From Mycobacterium sp. ACS1612 (GTDB lineage: Bacteria; Actinomycetota; Actinomycetes; Mycobacteriales; Mycobacteriaceae): a stretch of 64,000 nt of DNA. Positions 25,116 through 33,602 of the stretch are shown one piece after another. The stretch's first letter is position 1; each line of letters starts with the position of its first letter. The DNA is taken from NCBI RefSeq assembly GCF_001667505.1, contig NZ_LZHZ01000035.1:1-64000 (forward strand). Reading direction: 5' to 3'. Under the pieces are notes generated by a model that was given only the letters and a program-made list of their open reading frames with translations, had not been told where the DNA came from and ran no database searches. The position numbers and the translations under genes were made by a program.

Positions 25116-25455
25116 CCCTGGGGGAGAAGCGCTCCCAGGCCGACTGGCGCGTCACGTTCAACGCCGCGCCGATCCGTGCCCATGACACGCCACGATTCCG
25201 CAGTTCGCAGACGCGCTCGCGCAGCCCGGCGTCGATGTTGGCTGCCGACGCCGCGATGAGCGGTAGACGCTGCAGCAGGTCGTCATCGGACAAGCCGGCC
25301 CATTCCGGCAGTGAGGTCTGGGTGGCGTTCGCGATCACGTCCACGCACAGGTGTACGCATTCATCGCAGATGTAGACACCCGGCCCTGCGACGAGCTTGG
25401 CGACTTCAGTGTGCGGCTTACCGCAGAAGTTGCAGCGTAGTTCGACCGACGCCAT
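25108..25455 (-). CDS. ClpX-type C4 zinc finger protein
   Basis: This 115-residue protein has an N-terminal ClpX zinc-binding domain: [18 protein letters not shown] then [11 protein letters not shown], giving C8, C11 and the CDEC pair. It lacks the AAA+ ATPase. The C-terminal part ([32 protein letters not shown]) looks like a helix-turn-helix. The combination suggests a small DNA-binding protein; this assignment is from motif reading only. Confidence 0.75.
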   Translation of the reverse strand: MASVELRCNFCGKPHTEVAKLVAGPGVYICDECVHLCVDVIANATQTSLPEWAGLSDDDLLQRLPLIAASAANIDAGLRERVCELRNRGVSWARIGAALNVTRQSAWERFSPRAT

Positions 25456-25549
25456 GTTGTCAGGCTAGCCCTGACAACGGTTTAAGCCGACCATCCGCAG
25501 GGCATCCGGCGCAATTAGCGGGTTCGTCAACAAAACGGAAGGAGCCGTC

Positions 25550-25963
25550 ATGGCTACCAACACCGTGATCGGGATCATCGTTGCGGTGGTCGTCGCCATC
25601 GCCATCATCGCGCTGGTTGTCTATCTGGCGCGTAACGCGCGCAATCGGCGCAGGCAGGCGCACGCCGAACAGATCCGCGAGGAAGTCCACCGCGACTCCC
25701 GGCACGTCGAGAAACGCGAGGCCATCGCCGAGGAAACGCAGGCTAAGGCACGTGCCGCGCAGGCCGAGGCCGACGCGAAGGCGGCCGAGGCGGCCAGGCT
25801 GCAGAGCGCCGCAGCGCAACACCGGGACGCGGCGACGACGTCGCGTGAGGAACTCGAGGCGCGACGACAGCACGCCGACAAGATCGATCCCCGGCGCACC
25901 GACGCCGAGCAGATGCAGCCCGATACGCCGCAGCAGCAGCAACCCCACCAGCCGCGCAGGTGA
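25550..25963 (+). CDS. Single-pass membrane protein with charged helical tail
   Basis: This 137-residue protein has one N-terminal membrane segment (about residues 6-27, GIIVAVVVAIAIIALVVYL) followed by a long Ala/Glu/Arg/Lys-rich region likely to form a coiled coil, ending in a Gln/Pro-rich stretch. Similar small proteins are common in mycobacteria with no assigned function. GGAAGGAG lies upstream of the ATG. The HAD gene start overlaps its stop as GTGA. Confidence 0.65.
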   Translation: MATNTVIGIIVAVVVAIAIIALVVYLARNARNRRRQAHAEQIREEVHRDSRHVEKREAIAEETQAKARAAQAEADAKAAEAARLQSAAAQHRDAATTSREELEARRQHADKIDPRRTDAEQMQPDTPQQQQPHQPRR

Positions 25964-26637
25964 CGTCTGGAAAAGCCGCCGCGGTGCTGTTCGACGTCGA
26001 CGGCACCCTGGTGGATTCGAATTACCTACACGTTTACGCATGGCACCGGGCCTTCCACGAAGCCGGCGTCGACGTCGAGGACTGCCGGATCCACCGGTGC
26101 ATCGGCATGGACGGTTCGACGCTGGTCAAGACTCTCGCCGAAGACTCCGCCGAGGACACCCGTTCACGCTTGAAGGACCTGCATTCCCGCTACTACAAGC
26201 AGACGGCGCCGATGTTGCGGCGACTCCCGGGAGCGCGCGACCTGCTCGAAGCCGTGCAGGGGCTGGGCCTGCAGGTGGTGCTGGCGACTTCGGCGCCCGA
26301 TGACGAGTTGGAAGTCTTGCGCGAGGTGCTGGCGAGCGACGACCTGGTATCGGCGGTGACGTCGTCGAAAGACGTCGACACCGCCAAACCGCAACCCGAT
26401 ATCGTCGGCGTCGCACTCGACCGTGCAGGCGTCGAGGCTTCTAATGCCGTGTTCGTCGGCGACGCCGTTTGGGACGTCGAGGCCTGTAACCGGGCGGGCG
26501 TGCCGACGATCGCCGTCCTCAGCGGCGGCGTATCCCGCGGGGAGCTCGAAAACGCCGGTGCGCAGGCCGTTTTCGAGAACGCCGCCGAGCTGCACCGGCA
26601 GCTGGACGACACGCTGATCGCCAAGCTCGCCGGTTAG
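25960..26637 (+). CDS. HAD-superfamily phosphatase (phosphoglycolate phosphatase-like)
   Basis: This 225-residue HAD hydrolase has motif I FDVDGTLVDS (D12 nucleophile, D14), motif II LATSAPDD, motif III Lys in DTAKPQPDI and motif IV FVGDAVWDVEA. The cap is inserted after motif I, as in phosphoglycolate or beta-phosphoglucomutase-type enzymes. It starts at GTG 25960 inside the stop of the membrane protein gene. The substrate is not predictable. Confidence 0.85.
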   Translation: MTSGKAAAVLFDVDGTLVDSNYLHVYAWHRAFHEAGVDVEDCRIHRCIGMDGSTLVKTLAEDSAEDTRSRLKDLHSRYYKQTAPMLRRLPGARDLLEAVQGLGLQVVLATSAPDDELEVLREVLASDDLVSAVTSSKDVDTAKPQPDIVGVALDRAGVEASNAVFVGDAVWDVEACNRAGVPTIAVLSGGVSRGELENAGAQAVFENAAELHRQLDDTLIAKLAG

Positions 26638-26639
26638 CG

Positions 26640-27737
26640 TCAGCGCAGCGCGTACCTCAGCACCGCCGCGATTCCGTCCTTCGGGTCGATGCGCTCGTCG
26701 GTCCGGACCAGCGCCGCGCCGGTGGACACGGCGAGCATCGGCAGCGCCTCGTCGGCTCGCAGTACCTGGGTTGGCGCCGTTCCCAACTCGCTGAGCACGT
26801 TCTCGTTCGGTGCGACAGTGGCGATGTCGTCTCCTGCGACCACGGTGGCGTCGCCGATGTCGCCGATGATCAGCGTCTCGACCGCTCCTGCCCGCAACGC
26901 CGCCGTCACTCCGTCCAGCCCTTCCGTGGCCAGCCCGGAGCCACTGCCGATGCCGGTTCGAAACTGTTGCGCCGCTTCGTCTATCACGGCGATGCGGCGA
27001 CGCTGGAACTCCTGGCCGATCTCGTGCTGCAACTGCTCGTCATCGAACCCGCTGTGGCGCGCGCCGACCGACAGTTCCACGGCACGCGATGCCACCCGAT
27101 CGGGGAGGTCCTTGACGAAATCGCTGCGCGACTGCACTTCGCCGACGACGAAGACGACCTCGGGGTTGATCTCGTCGACCAGTGACGTCAACTGCTCGGC
27201 CACCTCGCGGATGTTCTTGTGGCGCGCGCCTTCGGCCGCCCGCTGCGGATCTCCGTAGCCGGGCGACTCCGCGGAGGACGCCTTGTGCACCGGATAGCCG
27301 TCGCCTTCGACGGTGGTGCCGGTGACAGCGTCGCCACGATGCACGGTGAAGTCGCCGCCCTCGTGGTCGACGGCGACCACGACGTAGGTCCGGTGCTCGT
27401 GGCCGTGCTCGATCACCGGCACGATGTAGGGCAGCGGCGACACTCGCACCAGTGGGCCCGCAGGCCTCATCAGGTGCTCGTCGACCAATACGCCGTCGGC
27501 AGTGGCGATCACCGCGCGCCCGCTGCGCCCGACTGCGGGACGGCCCTCGGCGATGGCCGCTCCGATGCTCTCGGTGAGCGCCGGATCGGCGCCCTGCTGT
27601 TCGAGTTGTTCACGCAGCGCCCGCCATTTCAATTCGAGTTGCGCGCTCGCGTCCGCGGTGTCGTGCGAATCGTCGAAGTACACGGAGCCATAGGGGCCGT
27701 GTGAGGTCAGCAGTGAGTGGAATCGTTCGGAACGCAT
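26640..27737 (-). CDS. Rv2629-like protein (bacterial release-factor-like/baeRF family)
   Basis: This 365-residue protein starts MRSERFHSLLTSHGPYGSVY and follows M. tuberculosis Rv2629 from memory throughout (PEVVFVVGEVQSRSD, RRIAVIDEAAQQF, LIIGDIGDATVV, ALPMLAVSTGAALVR). These proteins resemble archaeal/eukaryotic peptide release factor eRF1 domains and are tied to stress or dormancy in mycobacteria; the exact job is not established. Its stop is 2 nt from the HAD gene's stop on the other strand. Confidence 0.85.
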   Translation of the reverse strand: MRSERFHSLLTSHGPYGSVYFDDSHDTADASAQLELKWRALREQLEQQGADPALTESIGAAIAEGRPAVGRSGRAVIATADGVLVDEHLMRPAGPLVRVSPLPYIVPVIEHGHEHRTYVVVAVDHEGGDFTVHRGDAVTGTTVEGDGYPVHKASSAESPGYGDPQRAAEGARHKNIREVAEQLTSLVDEINPEVVFVVGEVQSRSDFVKDLPDRVASRAVELSVGARHSGFDDEQLQHEIGQEFQRRRIAVIDEAAQQFRTGIGSGSGLATEGLDGVTAALRAGAVETLIIGDIGDATVVAGDDIATVAPNENVLSELGTAPTQVLRADEALPMLAVSTGAALVRTDERIDPKDGIAAVLRYALR

Positions 27738-27747
27738 GCCCCCCGGG

Positions 27748-28392
27748 TTACCCGCCGAGCAGCTGACGACACAGGTCGTCGGCCAACCATTCCTCGAACC
27801 TCGCCGCGGTCCAGCCCCGCATCCGGACCAGCCGGTCGAACAGTGTCGGATCGGTGGCCAACCACACCAGGTCGACCGCCTCCTCGAAGGTGAGGTCGCC
27901 GGTCAGCGCGTCGAGATCGCGCAGTCTGTCGACCACCTTGCGGGCGTCGACGAGGCGGCTGCGGTGGGCGTTCTCGATCACTGCGCGGGCCGCCGGGTCC
28001 ATACCCGCGGCCACCTCCACAGCGCCGTACAGCGGCGCGACGCGACCGCCGACCGCGGTGATCGAATGCGCCAGTCCGGTCAGCAGCACCGTCGGGTCGC
28101 GCTGTTGCAGCAGGTCGCGCATCTCGGCGCGATCGGCCACCGGAAGGGGCTCGTCGTCGCCGGCCACTGCCCAGTCGACTGCGGTGGTGAGCAGTTCGAG
28201 CTTGCTTCCGACCGCGGTGAAGACCGTCTTACGGCTGACGCCGGCGGCTTCGGCGACCGCGTCGACGGTCGTCGCGCCGTAGCCGTTCTCGACGAACAGT
28301 CGCGCCGCGGTCGCCACGATCCGGCGTCGTGTCTCGACCGCCTGGGCGGCCCGCAGGTCGGATCGGTATTCACGCTTGACAGCGGCAGCCAT
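27748..28392 (-). CDS. TetR-family transcriptional regulator
   Basis: This 214-residue regulator has an N-terminal helix-turn-helix: RRRIVATAARLFVENGYGAT, TVDAVAEAAGVSRKTVFTAVG. The C-terminal ligand domain is helical. It is divergent from the FAD oxidoreductase gene at 28448 across a 55-bp region holding a nested dyad (28395-28433), which is the likely operator for both genes. Confidence 0.85.
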   Translation of the reverse strand: MAAAVKREYRSDLRAAQAVETRRRIVATAARLFVENGYGATTVDAVAEAAGVSRKTVFTAVGSKLELLTTAVDWAVAGDDEPLPVADRAEMRDLLQQRDPTVLLTGLAHSITAVGGRVAPLYGAVEVAAGMDPAARAVIENAHRSRLVDARKVVDRLRDLDALTGDLTFEEAVDLVWLATDPTLFDRLVRMRGWTAARFEEWLADDLCRQLLGG

Positions 28393-28394
28393 CT

Positions 28395-28433
28395 AGGTAA
28401 CTCTTGGTGTATTCATTACACGCTATGTTACCT
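28395..28433. promoter_or_regulatory. Nested dyad operator between TetR and FAD oxidoreductase genes
   Basis: The outer arms AGGTAAC (28395-28401) and GTTACCT (28427-28433) are perfect inverted repeats. The inner arms GTGTA (28407-28411) and TACAC (28417-28421) are also perfect and share the same centre at 28414. A two-layer concentric dyad suits binding of two TetR dimers or one dimer with extended contacts. Confidence 0.6.
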
Positions 28434-28447
28434 CAATTGGAGCGGAC

Positions 28448-29773
28448 GTGCGAACAGTTGTGGCGGGGGCGGGGCCGACCGGGTTGGTCATGGCGCTCGG
28501 GCTGGCCCGGCGGGGCCGTCAGGTGATCGTGATCGACCGCGATCCCGGCCCGCCGCCCGGCCGTGACGACGTGTGGCATCGCAAGGGCGTGATGCAGTTT
28601 CAGCACGCGCACACGTTCCGGCGCCAAGTCGTCGACGTGCTCAGCGTCGAGATGCCCGATGTGCTCGACAGCCTCGGGGCAGCCGGCGCGCAACTGGCCG
28701 GCGGCGGCGACGGCAGGCCGCTGGCGATGTTGTGCCGCAGGGCCATCTTCGAGCGGGTATTGCGTGCGCACGCGGCCACGCAACCCGGCGTCACGCTGCA
28801 ATACGGGCACATCGACCGTGTCGAACAGGACCGCGGCAGAGTCGTCGGCATCTCGGTGGACGGCGTGACGGTGCCGAGCGACTTGGTGATCGACGCGTCC
28901 GGGCGGTCCAGCCGGTTCACCGATGGCATCCGGCCGCGGGCCGAGGGCGAGGACTGCGGCGCGGTCTACGTCACGCGGCAGTATCGGCTGCACAACCCCG
29001 CCGACGTCGGGCCGATGAACTCGCCGATCGGCTTGTCACTGAGCCTGTCCGGCTATCTGGCCATAGCGTTCCTGCACGACAACGGCGCGTTCTCCATCAC
29101 GTTCACCCATGACGGGACCGACAAGGCGCTGCGGATGATGCGTCACGCTGACGTGTTCGACGACGCGGTGCGGACCATCCCGCAACTGTCGGAATGGATC
29201 GATCCAGCTCGCGCACAGGCGGTTTCGCGCGCGCTTCCGGGCGGACGGCTGTACAACAGCTACCGCGGACAGCTCGATGCGGCGGGCCGACCCGCGCTGC
29301 CCGGGCTGATCTCCGTCGGCGACGCGGTCTGCACCACCACGCCGCTGGCAGGCCGTGGGATCGCGCTGGCGTTGATGCAGGCGCGCGAGCTGCTCGGGAT
29401 CCTCGACAGCCAAGGCACCGACATCATCTCGGCCACAACGCAATTCGACAGCTGGTGTGTGGACCACATCCGCCCGTGGTTCGACGACCACCGGTACACC
29501 GACGCTGACCGGATGCGTAGATGGGCGGGCGGCGACGTCGACCTCGGCCGCCGTCTGCCATCCGATTTGATCGTGGCTACCGCCGCGGTCGACCACCGAC
29601 TGGCCGACGTCGTCGGCGACTACGCCACGATGGATGCACTGCCCGACAGCCTGACTGGCGCCCACGACCGCGCACGCGAGATCTACACAAGCGGCTGGCG
29701 CCCGCCTGTCGCCGAAGGACCGAGCAGGGCCGAACTCAGCGAGGTGGTGTCCAGGACACCGGCAGCCGCTTGA
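28448..29773 (+). CDS. FAD-dependent oxidoreductase/monooxygenase
   Basis: This 441-residue flavoprotein has an N-terminal dinucleotide fold (RTVVAGAGPTGLVMALGLAR), a DASGRSSRF segment and the second FAD motif ISVGDAVCTTTPLAGRGIAL. This is the group of aromatic hydroxylases and geranylgeranyl-reductase-like enzymes. GTG start at 28448. The divergent TetR probably controls it. Its 3' end overlaps the convergent CYP124 gene by 38 nt. The substrate is unknown. Confidence 0.78.
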   Translation: MRTVVAGAGPTGLVMALGLARRGRQVIVIDRDPGPPPGRDDVWHRKGVMQFQHAHTFRRQVVDVLSVEMPDVLDSLGAAGAQLAGGGDGRPLAMLCRRAIFERVLRAHAATQPGVTLQYGHIDRVEQDRGRVVGISVDGVTVPSDLVIDASGRSSRFTDGIRPRAEGEDCGAVYVTRQYRLHNPADVGPMNSPIGLSLSLSGYLAIAFLHDNGAFSITFTHDGTDKALRMMRHADVFDDAVRTIPQLSEWIDPARAQAVSRALPGGRLYNSYRGQLDAAGRPALPGLISVGDAVCTTTPLAGRGIALALMQARELLGILDSQGTDIISATTQFDSWCVDHIRPWFDDHRYTDADRMRRWAGGDVDLGRRLPSDLIVATAAVDHRLADVVGDYATMDALPDSLTGAHDRAREIYTSGWRPPVAEGPSRAELSEVVSRTPAAA

Positions 29774-31019
29774 TGCCGTGAATGAACGCCGACTGCAGCC
29801 GGTCCGGTTCCTCGGTGGCGGTGATGTCGGGTATCTGCCGGTGCAGTTCCTCGAACGCCAACGTGATCTCGCGGCGAGCCAGGTTGGCGCCCAGGCAGAA
29901 ATGCGCACCGCCGCCGCCGAATCCGACATGCGGGTTGGGGTGGCGGCGCACGTCAAACCGCCACGGGTCGGCGAACTTCGACTCGTCGCGGTTGGCCGAG
30001 CCGTACCACAGGGTGACCTTGTCGCCGGCACGCAGTTCGACGCCGCCCAGCTCGGTGTCACAGGTGGTGGTGCGGCGCATGTAAGCCACCGGCGACGCCC
30101 ACCGCACGATCTCCTCGACGGCCGTCGGCGCCACCTCGGGATAGTCCGACCACCAGTCGTCGCGCTGTTCGGGATACCGGCTCAGCGCAAGGACGCCGTG
30201 GCTGATCGCGTTGCGGGTGGTCTCGTTGCCCGCGACGACAAGCAGGATGAAGAACGACGCGACCTCCGCGGACGTCAGCCGTTCGCCGTCGACCTCGGCT
30301 TGCACCAGGCTGGTGGTCAGGTCCTCGCCGGGGTGGGCGCGGCGCTCGTCGGCAAGCGCCGACGCGAACGCACCGATCTCCACGGCGACGTTGAAGAACT
30401 CGTCGGGGTCCGTCGCGATGTCGGGGTCGCCGAAGCCCAGGATCACGTTCGTCCAGTGGAAGACCCGTTCGTGGTCCTCTTCGGCGATGCCCATCATGTC
30501 GCAGATGATCTGCAGGGGCAGCGGGCCGGCGAGCTCGGCGACCACCTCACCCTTGCCGTCGGGATGTTCGCGAACCATGGCCTCGACAAGTCTTCGCGCA
30601 CGGTCGCGCACCGAGTCCTCGATCACCGCCAGCACCCGCGGCGTGAACGCGCTGCGGACGATGTTGCGCAGGCGGGTGTGCCGCGGGTCGTCCATCGCAA
30701 TCATCGATCCGAAGTACTCGGCAAGGTCGGGATTCTGATCGCCGATCACGATGCCCTTGGCGGAGCTGAAAATCTCCGGGTGACGACTGGCATAGAAGAC
30801 GTCGTCGTAGCGGGTAACCGCCCAGTGACCGGCGACTTCGAGGGTCGGGTCCACCACGAAGGCGGGGTGAAACGAGATCGGCGCCTCTCGGCGGAGCGTG
30901 GCGAACGCGCCGTCGCGGATGTCGTCGTCGAGCGCCCAGAAATCCCATGAGCCCAGGTTGATGTCGGACAGCGGCACGTAAGGGGGAGCCGTCCCATTCA
31001 CGCGCGCGGCGATACCCAT
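29736..31019 (-). CDS. cyp124: Cytochrome P450, CYP124 family (methyl-branched lipid omega-hydroxylase)
   Basis: This 427-residue P450 follows M. tuberculosis CYP124A1 closely from memory: LGSWDFWALDDDIRDGAFAT, EYFGSMIAMDDPRH, QIICDMMGIAEEDHERVFHW, I-helix VVAGNETTRN and haem loop FGGGGAHFCLGANLA with C375. CYP124 hydroxylates the end of methyl-branched lipids such as phytanic acid and cholesterol side chains. The ATG at 31019 gives MGIAARVNG, matching the family; the much longer open frame upstream is antisense to the monooxygenase gene. A KstR-type palindrome lies 44 nt upstream. Confidence 0.92.
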   Translation of the reverse strand: MGIAARVNGTAPPYVPLSDINLGSWDFWALDDDIRDGAFATLRREAPISFHPAFVVDPTLEVAGHWAVTRYDDVFYASRHPEIFSSAKGIVIGDQNPDLAEYFGSMIAMDDPRHTRLRNIVRSAFTPRVLAVIEDSVRDRARRLVEAMVREHPDGKGEVVAELAGPLPLQIICDMMGIAEEDHERVFHWTNVILGFGDPDIATDPDEFFNVAVEIGAFASALADERRAHPGEDLTTSLVQAEVDGERLTSAEVASFFILLVVAGNETTRNAISHGVLALSRYPEQRDDWWSDYPEVAPTAVEEIVRWASPVAYMRRTTTCDTELGGVELRAGDKVTLWYGSANRDESKFADPWRFDVRRHPNPHVGFGGGGAHFCLGANLARREITLAFEELHRQIPDITATEEPDRLQSAFIHGIKRLPVSWTPPR

Positions 31020-31062
31020 GTCCCCGAGAGTAGGGACCGGCAGGGCCGCCGTCACGAATTTC

Positions 31063-31076
31063 TGGAACATGTTCCA
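31063..31076. promoter_or_regulatory. KstR-type operator (perfect palindrome)
   Basis: TGGAACATGTTCCA is a perfect 14-bp palindrome that fits TNNAACNNGTTNNA. It sits between the divergent starts of CYP124 (31019) and the monooxygenase (31107) and could control both. KstR sites are known near P450 and cholesterol-catabolic genes in mycobacteria. Confidence 0.65.
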
Positions 31077-31106
31077 TTTCAACGTTCGCCGTGGTAGCAC
31101 CGAACC

Positions 31107-33020
31107 GTGCGTAACCCACATGCAGGGCAACCGTTTACGACGTCCGACGAGCAGATCGCCGCGGCATTGCTGGACGTCAGCATTCCGACCCTGATGTTGT
31201 CGTTGGTGCACATGTCGGGGGACCCGGGCCTGATCCGCGGTGAGCTCAAGCCCGCGGGACTGTTCCTCAACGAAGTGCAGGGCTATATGTCCGAGGAGGA
31301 CAAGGCCGCGGCCCGCAAGATCGCGCTCGAGGTCATCGCCGACTACCGCGACCGCGGCTGCCCGGAGCCGGAGCCGATCGGACCGGAACTGCTGCAGGAG
31401 ATGATGCAGTGGTTGGTCTGCGAGCCGGTGCCGCCTGAGTACGTGCCGATGCTGCTCGAGGAGATGGAACTCGACGGCAGGGACAGTCGAGCGGTGCCGG
31501 GCACGCCGGCCGATTGCCCGGTGGTGGTCATCGGCTGCGGGGAATCCGGTCTGCTGGCAGGCATCCGGCTCAAGGAGGCGGGCATTCCGTTCACAATCGT
31601 GGAGAAGAACGCGGGCGTCGGCGGAACGTGGTGGCAGAACACCTATCCGGGCGCCCGGGTCGACGTCGGAAACCATTTCTACTGCTATAGCTTTGAGCCC
31701 ACCGACCAGTGGACGCACTTCTTCGCCGAGCAGCCCGAACTGCAGGCCTATTTCCAGGCGGTGATGGACAAGCACGAAATCGGCAGGCATGTGCGGTGGG
31801 AGACCGAGGTGACCGGGGCGGTGTGGGCCGATGACAGGGCCACCTGGACGGTGTGGACCCGCGACCGCCGCGGCGCGACGACGACGCTGACAGCGCGCGC
31901 GGTGATCAGCGCCGTCGGACAACTCGACCGGCCGAACGTGCCGGACATCGCGGGACAGCAGACGTTCGCGGGCCCGGCGTTTCACTCGTCGCAGTGGGAC
32001 CACTCGGTGGATCTGCGCGGTAAGCGCGTCGCGATGATCGGCGCGGGCGCAAGCGGTTTCCAGATCGCTCCGGCGATCGCCGACACAGTGGGCCGCCTGA
32101 CGGTGTTCCAGCGCACCGCGCAGTGGATGTTCCCCAATCCGAACTATCACGAACCGGTCGGGCCGGGAGTGCAGTGGGCGTTGCGGCATCTGCCGTTCTA
32201 CGGCCGGTGGTACCGGTTCCTGCTGTTCTGGCCGGGCTGCGACAAGGGTTTGACCGCCGCGTACGTCGACCCGGACTATCCGGATCAGCAGAAGGCGGTC
32301 AGCGAGATCAACGAACTCATCCGGATCATGTTCACCGAGTGGATCCGCAGTCAGGTCGGTGACGACGCCGAGTTGCTGGCGAAGGTGCTGCCCGACTACC
32401 CGGCGACGGGCAAACGCACGCTGCAGGACAACGGAAGCTGGCTGCGGACGCTGACCCGCGACAACGTCGAACTGGTCAGGACGGCAATCGATCACATCGA
32501 ATCCGACGCGGTGGTGGACGCCGACGGCACTCGCCACGAGGCCGATGTCATCGTGTACGCCACCGGATTTCAGGCGACGAAGATGCTGTGGCCGATGACG
32601 ATCCGCGGCCGCGGCGGCGAGGTGCTGGCGAAGCGGTGGGGAGAGCGACCGTCGGCGTACCTCGGCATCACCGTGCCGGGTTTCCCGAACTTCTTCTGCA
32701 TGTACGGCCCGGGCACCAACCTGGCCAGCGGCGGCAGCCTGATTTTTCACTCCGAATGCCAAATGCGTTACATCACCAAGTGTTTGGAACTACTGATCGA
32801 CGGCGGCCACCGCTGGATGGAGCCTACCGAAGAGAGGACCGCTGGCTGGGTCGAGGCCACGCAGGCCGAGATGCGCAAACTGGTGTGGTCACAGCCGTCG
32901 ATCAAGCACTCGTTCTACAAGAACCGCTTCGGCGAGGTCTACGGCCTGAGCCCGTGGCGGCTCGTAGACTACTGGGCCTGGACCCGCGAACCCGATCCAA
33001 GCGACTTCGTCATCCGGTAA
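31107..33020 (+). CDS. Baeyer-Villiger-type flavin monooxygenase with N-terminal extension
   Basis: This 637-residue protein has a helical N-terminal extension of about 135 residues, then the FAD motif VVVIGCGESGLLAGI (about 139-153), NAGVGGTWWQNTYPGARVD, the Baeyer-Villiger fingerprint FAGPAFHSSQWD (287-298, ending in Asp where Pro is common), and the NADPH motif MIGAGASGFQIAP. The N-terminal extension is like that of 4-hydroxyacetophenone monooxygenases. GTG start at 31107. It is divergent from CYP124 across a KstR-type site, so a lipid or steroid ketone is a reasonable substrate guess. Confidence 0.85.
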   Translation: MRNPHAGQPFTTSDEQIAAALLDVSIPTLMLSLVHMSGDPGLIRGELKPAGLFLNEVQGYMSEEDKAAARKIALEVIADYRDRGCPEPEPIGPELLQEMMQWLVCEPVPPEYVPMLLEEMELDGRDSRAVPGTPADCPVVVIGCGESGLLAGIRLKEAGIPFTIVEKNAGVGGTWWQNTYPGARVDVGNHFYCYSFEPTDQWTHFFAEQPELQAYFQAVMDKHEIGRHVRWETEVTGAVWADDRATWTVWTRDRRGATTTLTARAVISAVGQLDRPNVPDIAGQQTFAGPAFHSSQWDHSVDLRGKRVAMIGAGASGFQIAPAIADTVGRLTVFQRTAQWMFPNPNYHEPVGPGVQWALRHLPFYGRWYRFLLFWPGCDKGLTAAYVDPDYPDQQKAVSEINELIRIMFTEWIRSQVGDDAELLAKVLPDYPATGKRTLQDNGSWLRTLTRDNVELVRTAIDHIESDAVVDADGTRHEADVIVYATGFQATKMLWPMTIRGRGGEVLAKRWGERPSAYLGITVPGFPNFFCMYGPGTNLASGGSLIFHSECQMRYITKCLELLIDGGHRWMEPTEERTAGWVEATQAEMRKLVWSQPSIKHSFYKNRFGEVYGLSPWRLVDYWAWTREPDPSDFVIR

Positions 33021-33029
33021 TCACCTCCG

Positions 33030-33091
33030 CGCGAGCAGACGCAAAACTGACCAAAAATCGCGAAAAATGGGCAGTTTTGCGTCTGCTCGCG
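33030..33091. terminator. Long near-perfect hairpin between convergent genes, bidirectional terminator or dispersed repeat
   Basis: Arms of 24 nt (33030-33053 and 33068-33091) pair with one mismatch around a 14-nt A-rich loop. The sequence GCGAGCAGACGCAAAACTG returns as its complement. It starts 10 nt after the monooxygenase stop and ends 8 nt before the stop of the convergent gene at 33099, the right place for a terminator acting both ways. Confidence 0.7.
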
Positions 33092-33098
33092 GAAAAAA

Positions 33099-33602
33099 TT
33101 ACGCCAGCTCCCAATTCATATTCTTGGCGAACGCGCGGGCGTCTTCGGACAGCGTGCCCAGTTCGTGGCAACGCTTGACGTAGCCCTGGATCATCATCAG
33201 GAAGTTCATCGGGTTGTAGGCGTCTTCCTCGTAGCTCCACTTGCCGTCGCCCGCGTACTCGAGCACGGTGATCACTGCCGCACCGTGCACACTGCCGTCG
33301 CCAGGGTCCTTCATCGTGTTGATGTTCTTGAAGATGACCCAGCCCTTGTCGGTGTCGATCGAGTACCACTCCACCGGATAGGACGGCATCTCGTTGCCGG
33401 GAAACTGGTTCATGGTCGAGACGATCCACTCGCGAATGTTGTCGCGGCCTTGCATGTTTCCCATCGCGTGCTCGACGTACTTCGCATCCTCGGTGAAATG
33501 GTCGGCATAGCCTGCCCAATCCCATGTCTTGCCGACCTCCACCACGTCGCGCTGATAAGCCGCGAACGCCTCTTCGAGTTCCTCGCGTGACCATCTGCCC
33601 AT
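33099..33602 (-). CDS. SnoaL-like/NTF2-fold protein
   Basis: This 167-residue protein starts MGRWSREELEEAFAAYQRDV, followed by WDWAGYADHFTEDAKYVEHA and later GKWSYEEDAYNPMNFLMMI. This is an NTF2/SnoaL-like cone fold, similar in type to small enzymes that accompany steroid and lipid catabolic genes. CCGAAGGAGTCACCG precedes the ATG, a good ribosome site. It is convergent with the monooxygenase gene. The catalytic role is unassigned. Confidence 0.7.
   Translation of the reverse strand: MGRWSREELEEAFAAYQRDVVEVGKTWDWAGYADHFTEDAKYVEHAMGNMQGRDNIREWIVSTMNQFPGNEMPSYPVEWYSIDTDKGWVIFKNINTMKDPGDGSVHGAAVITVLEYAGDGKWSYEEDAYNPMNFLMMIQGYVKRCHELGTLSEDARAFAKNMNWELA

Noticed and set aside
31020-32762. Minus-strand open frame that would extend CYP124 to about 1008 residues
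   Set aside because: The extension is antisense to the monooxygenase gene, has an Arg/His-rich composition typical of shadow frames in high-GC DNA, and crosses the KstR-type operator. The P450 start at 31019 matches the family.
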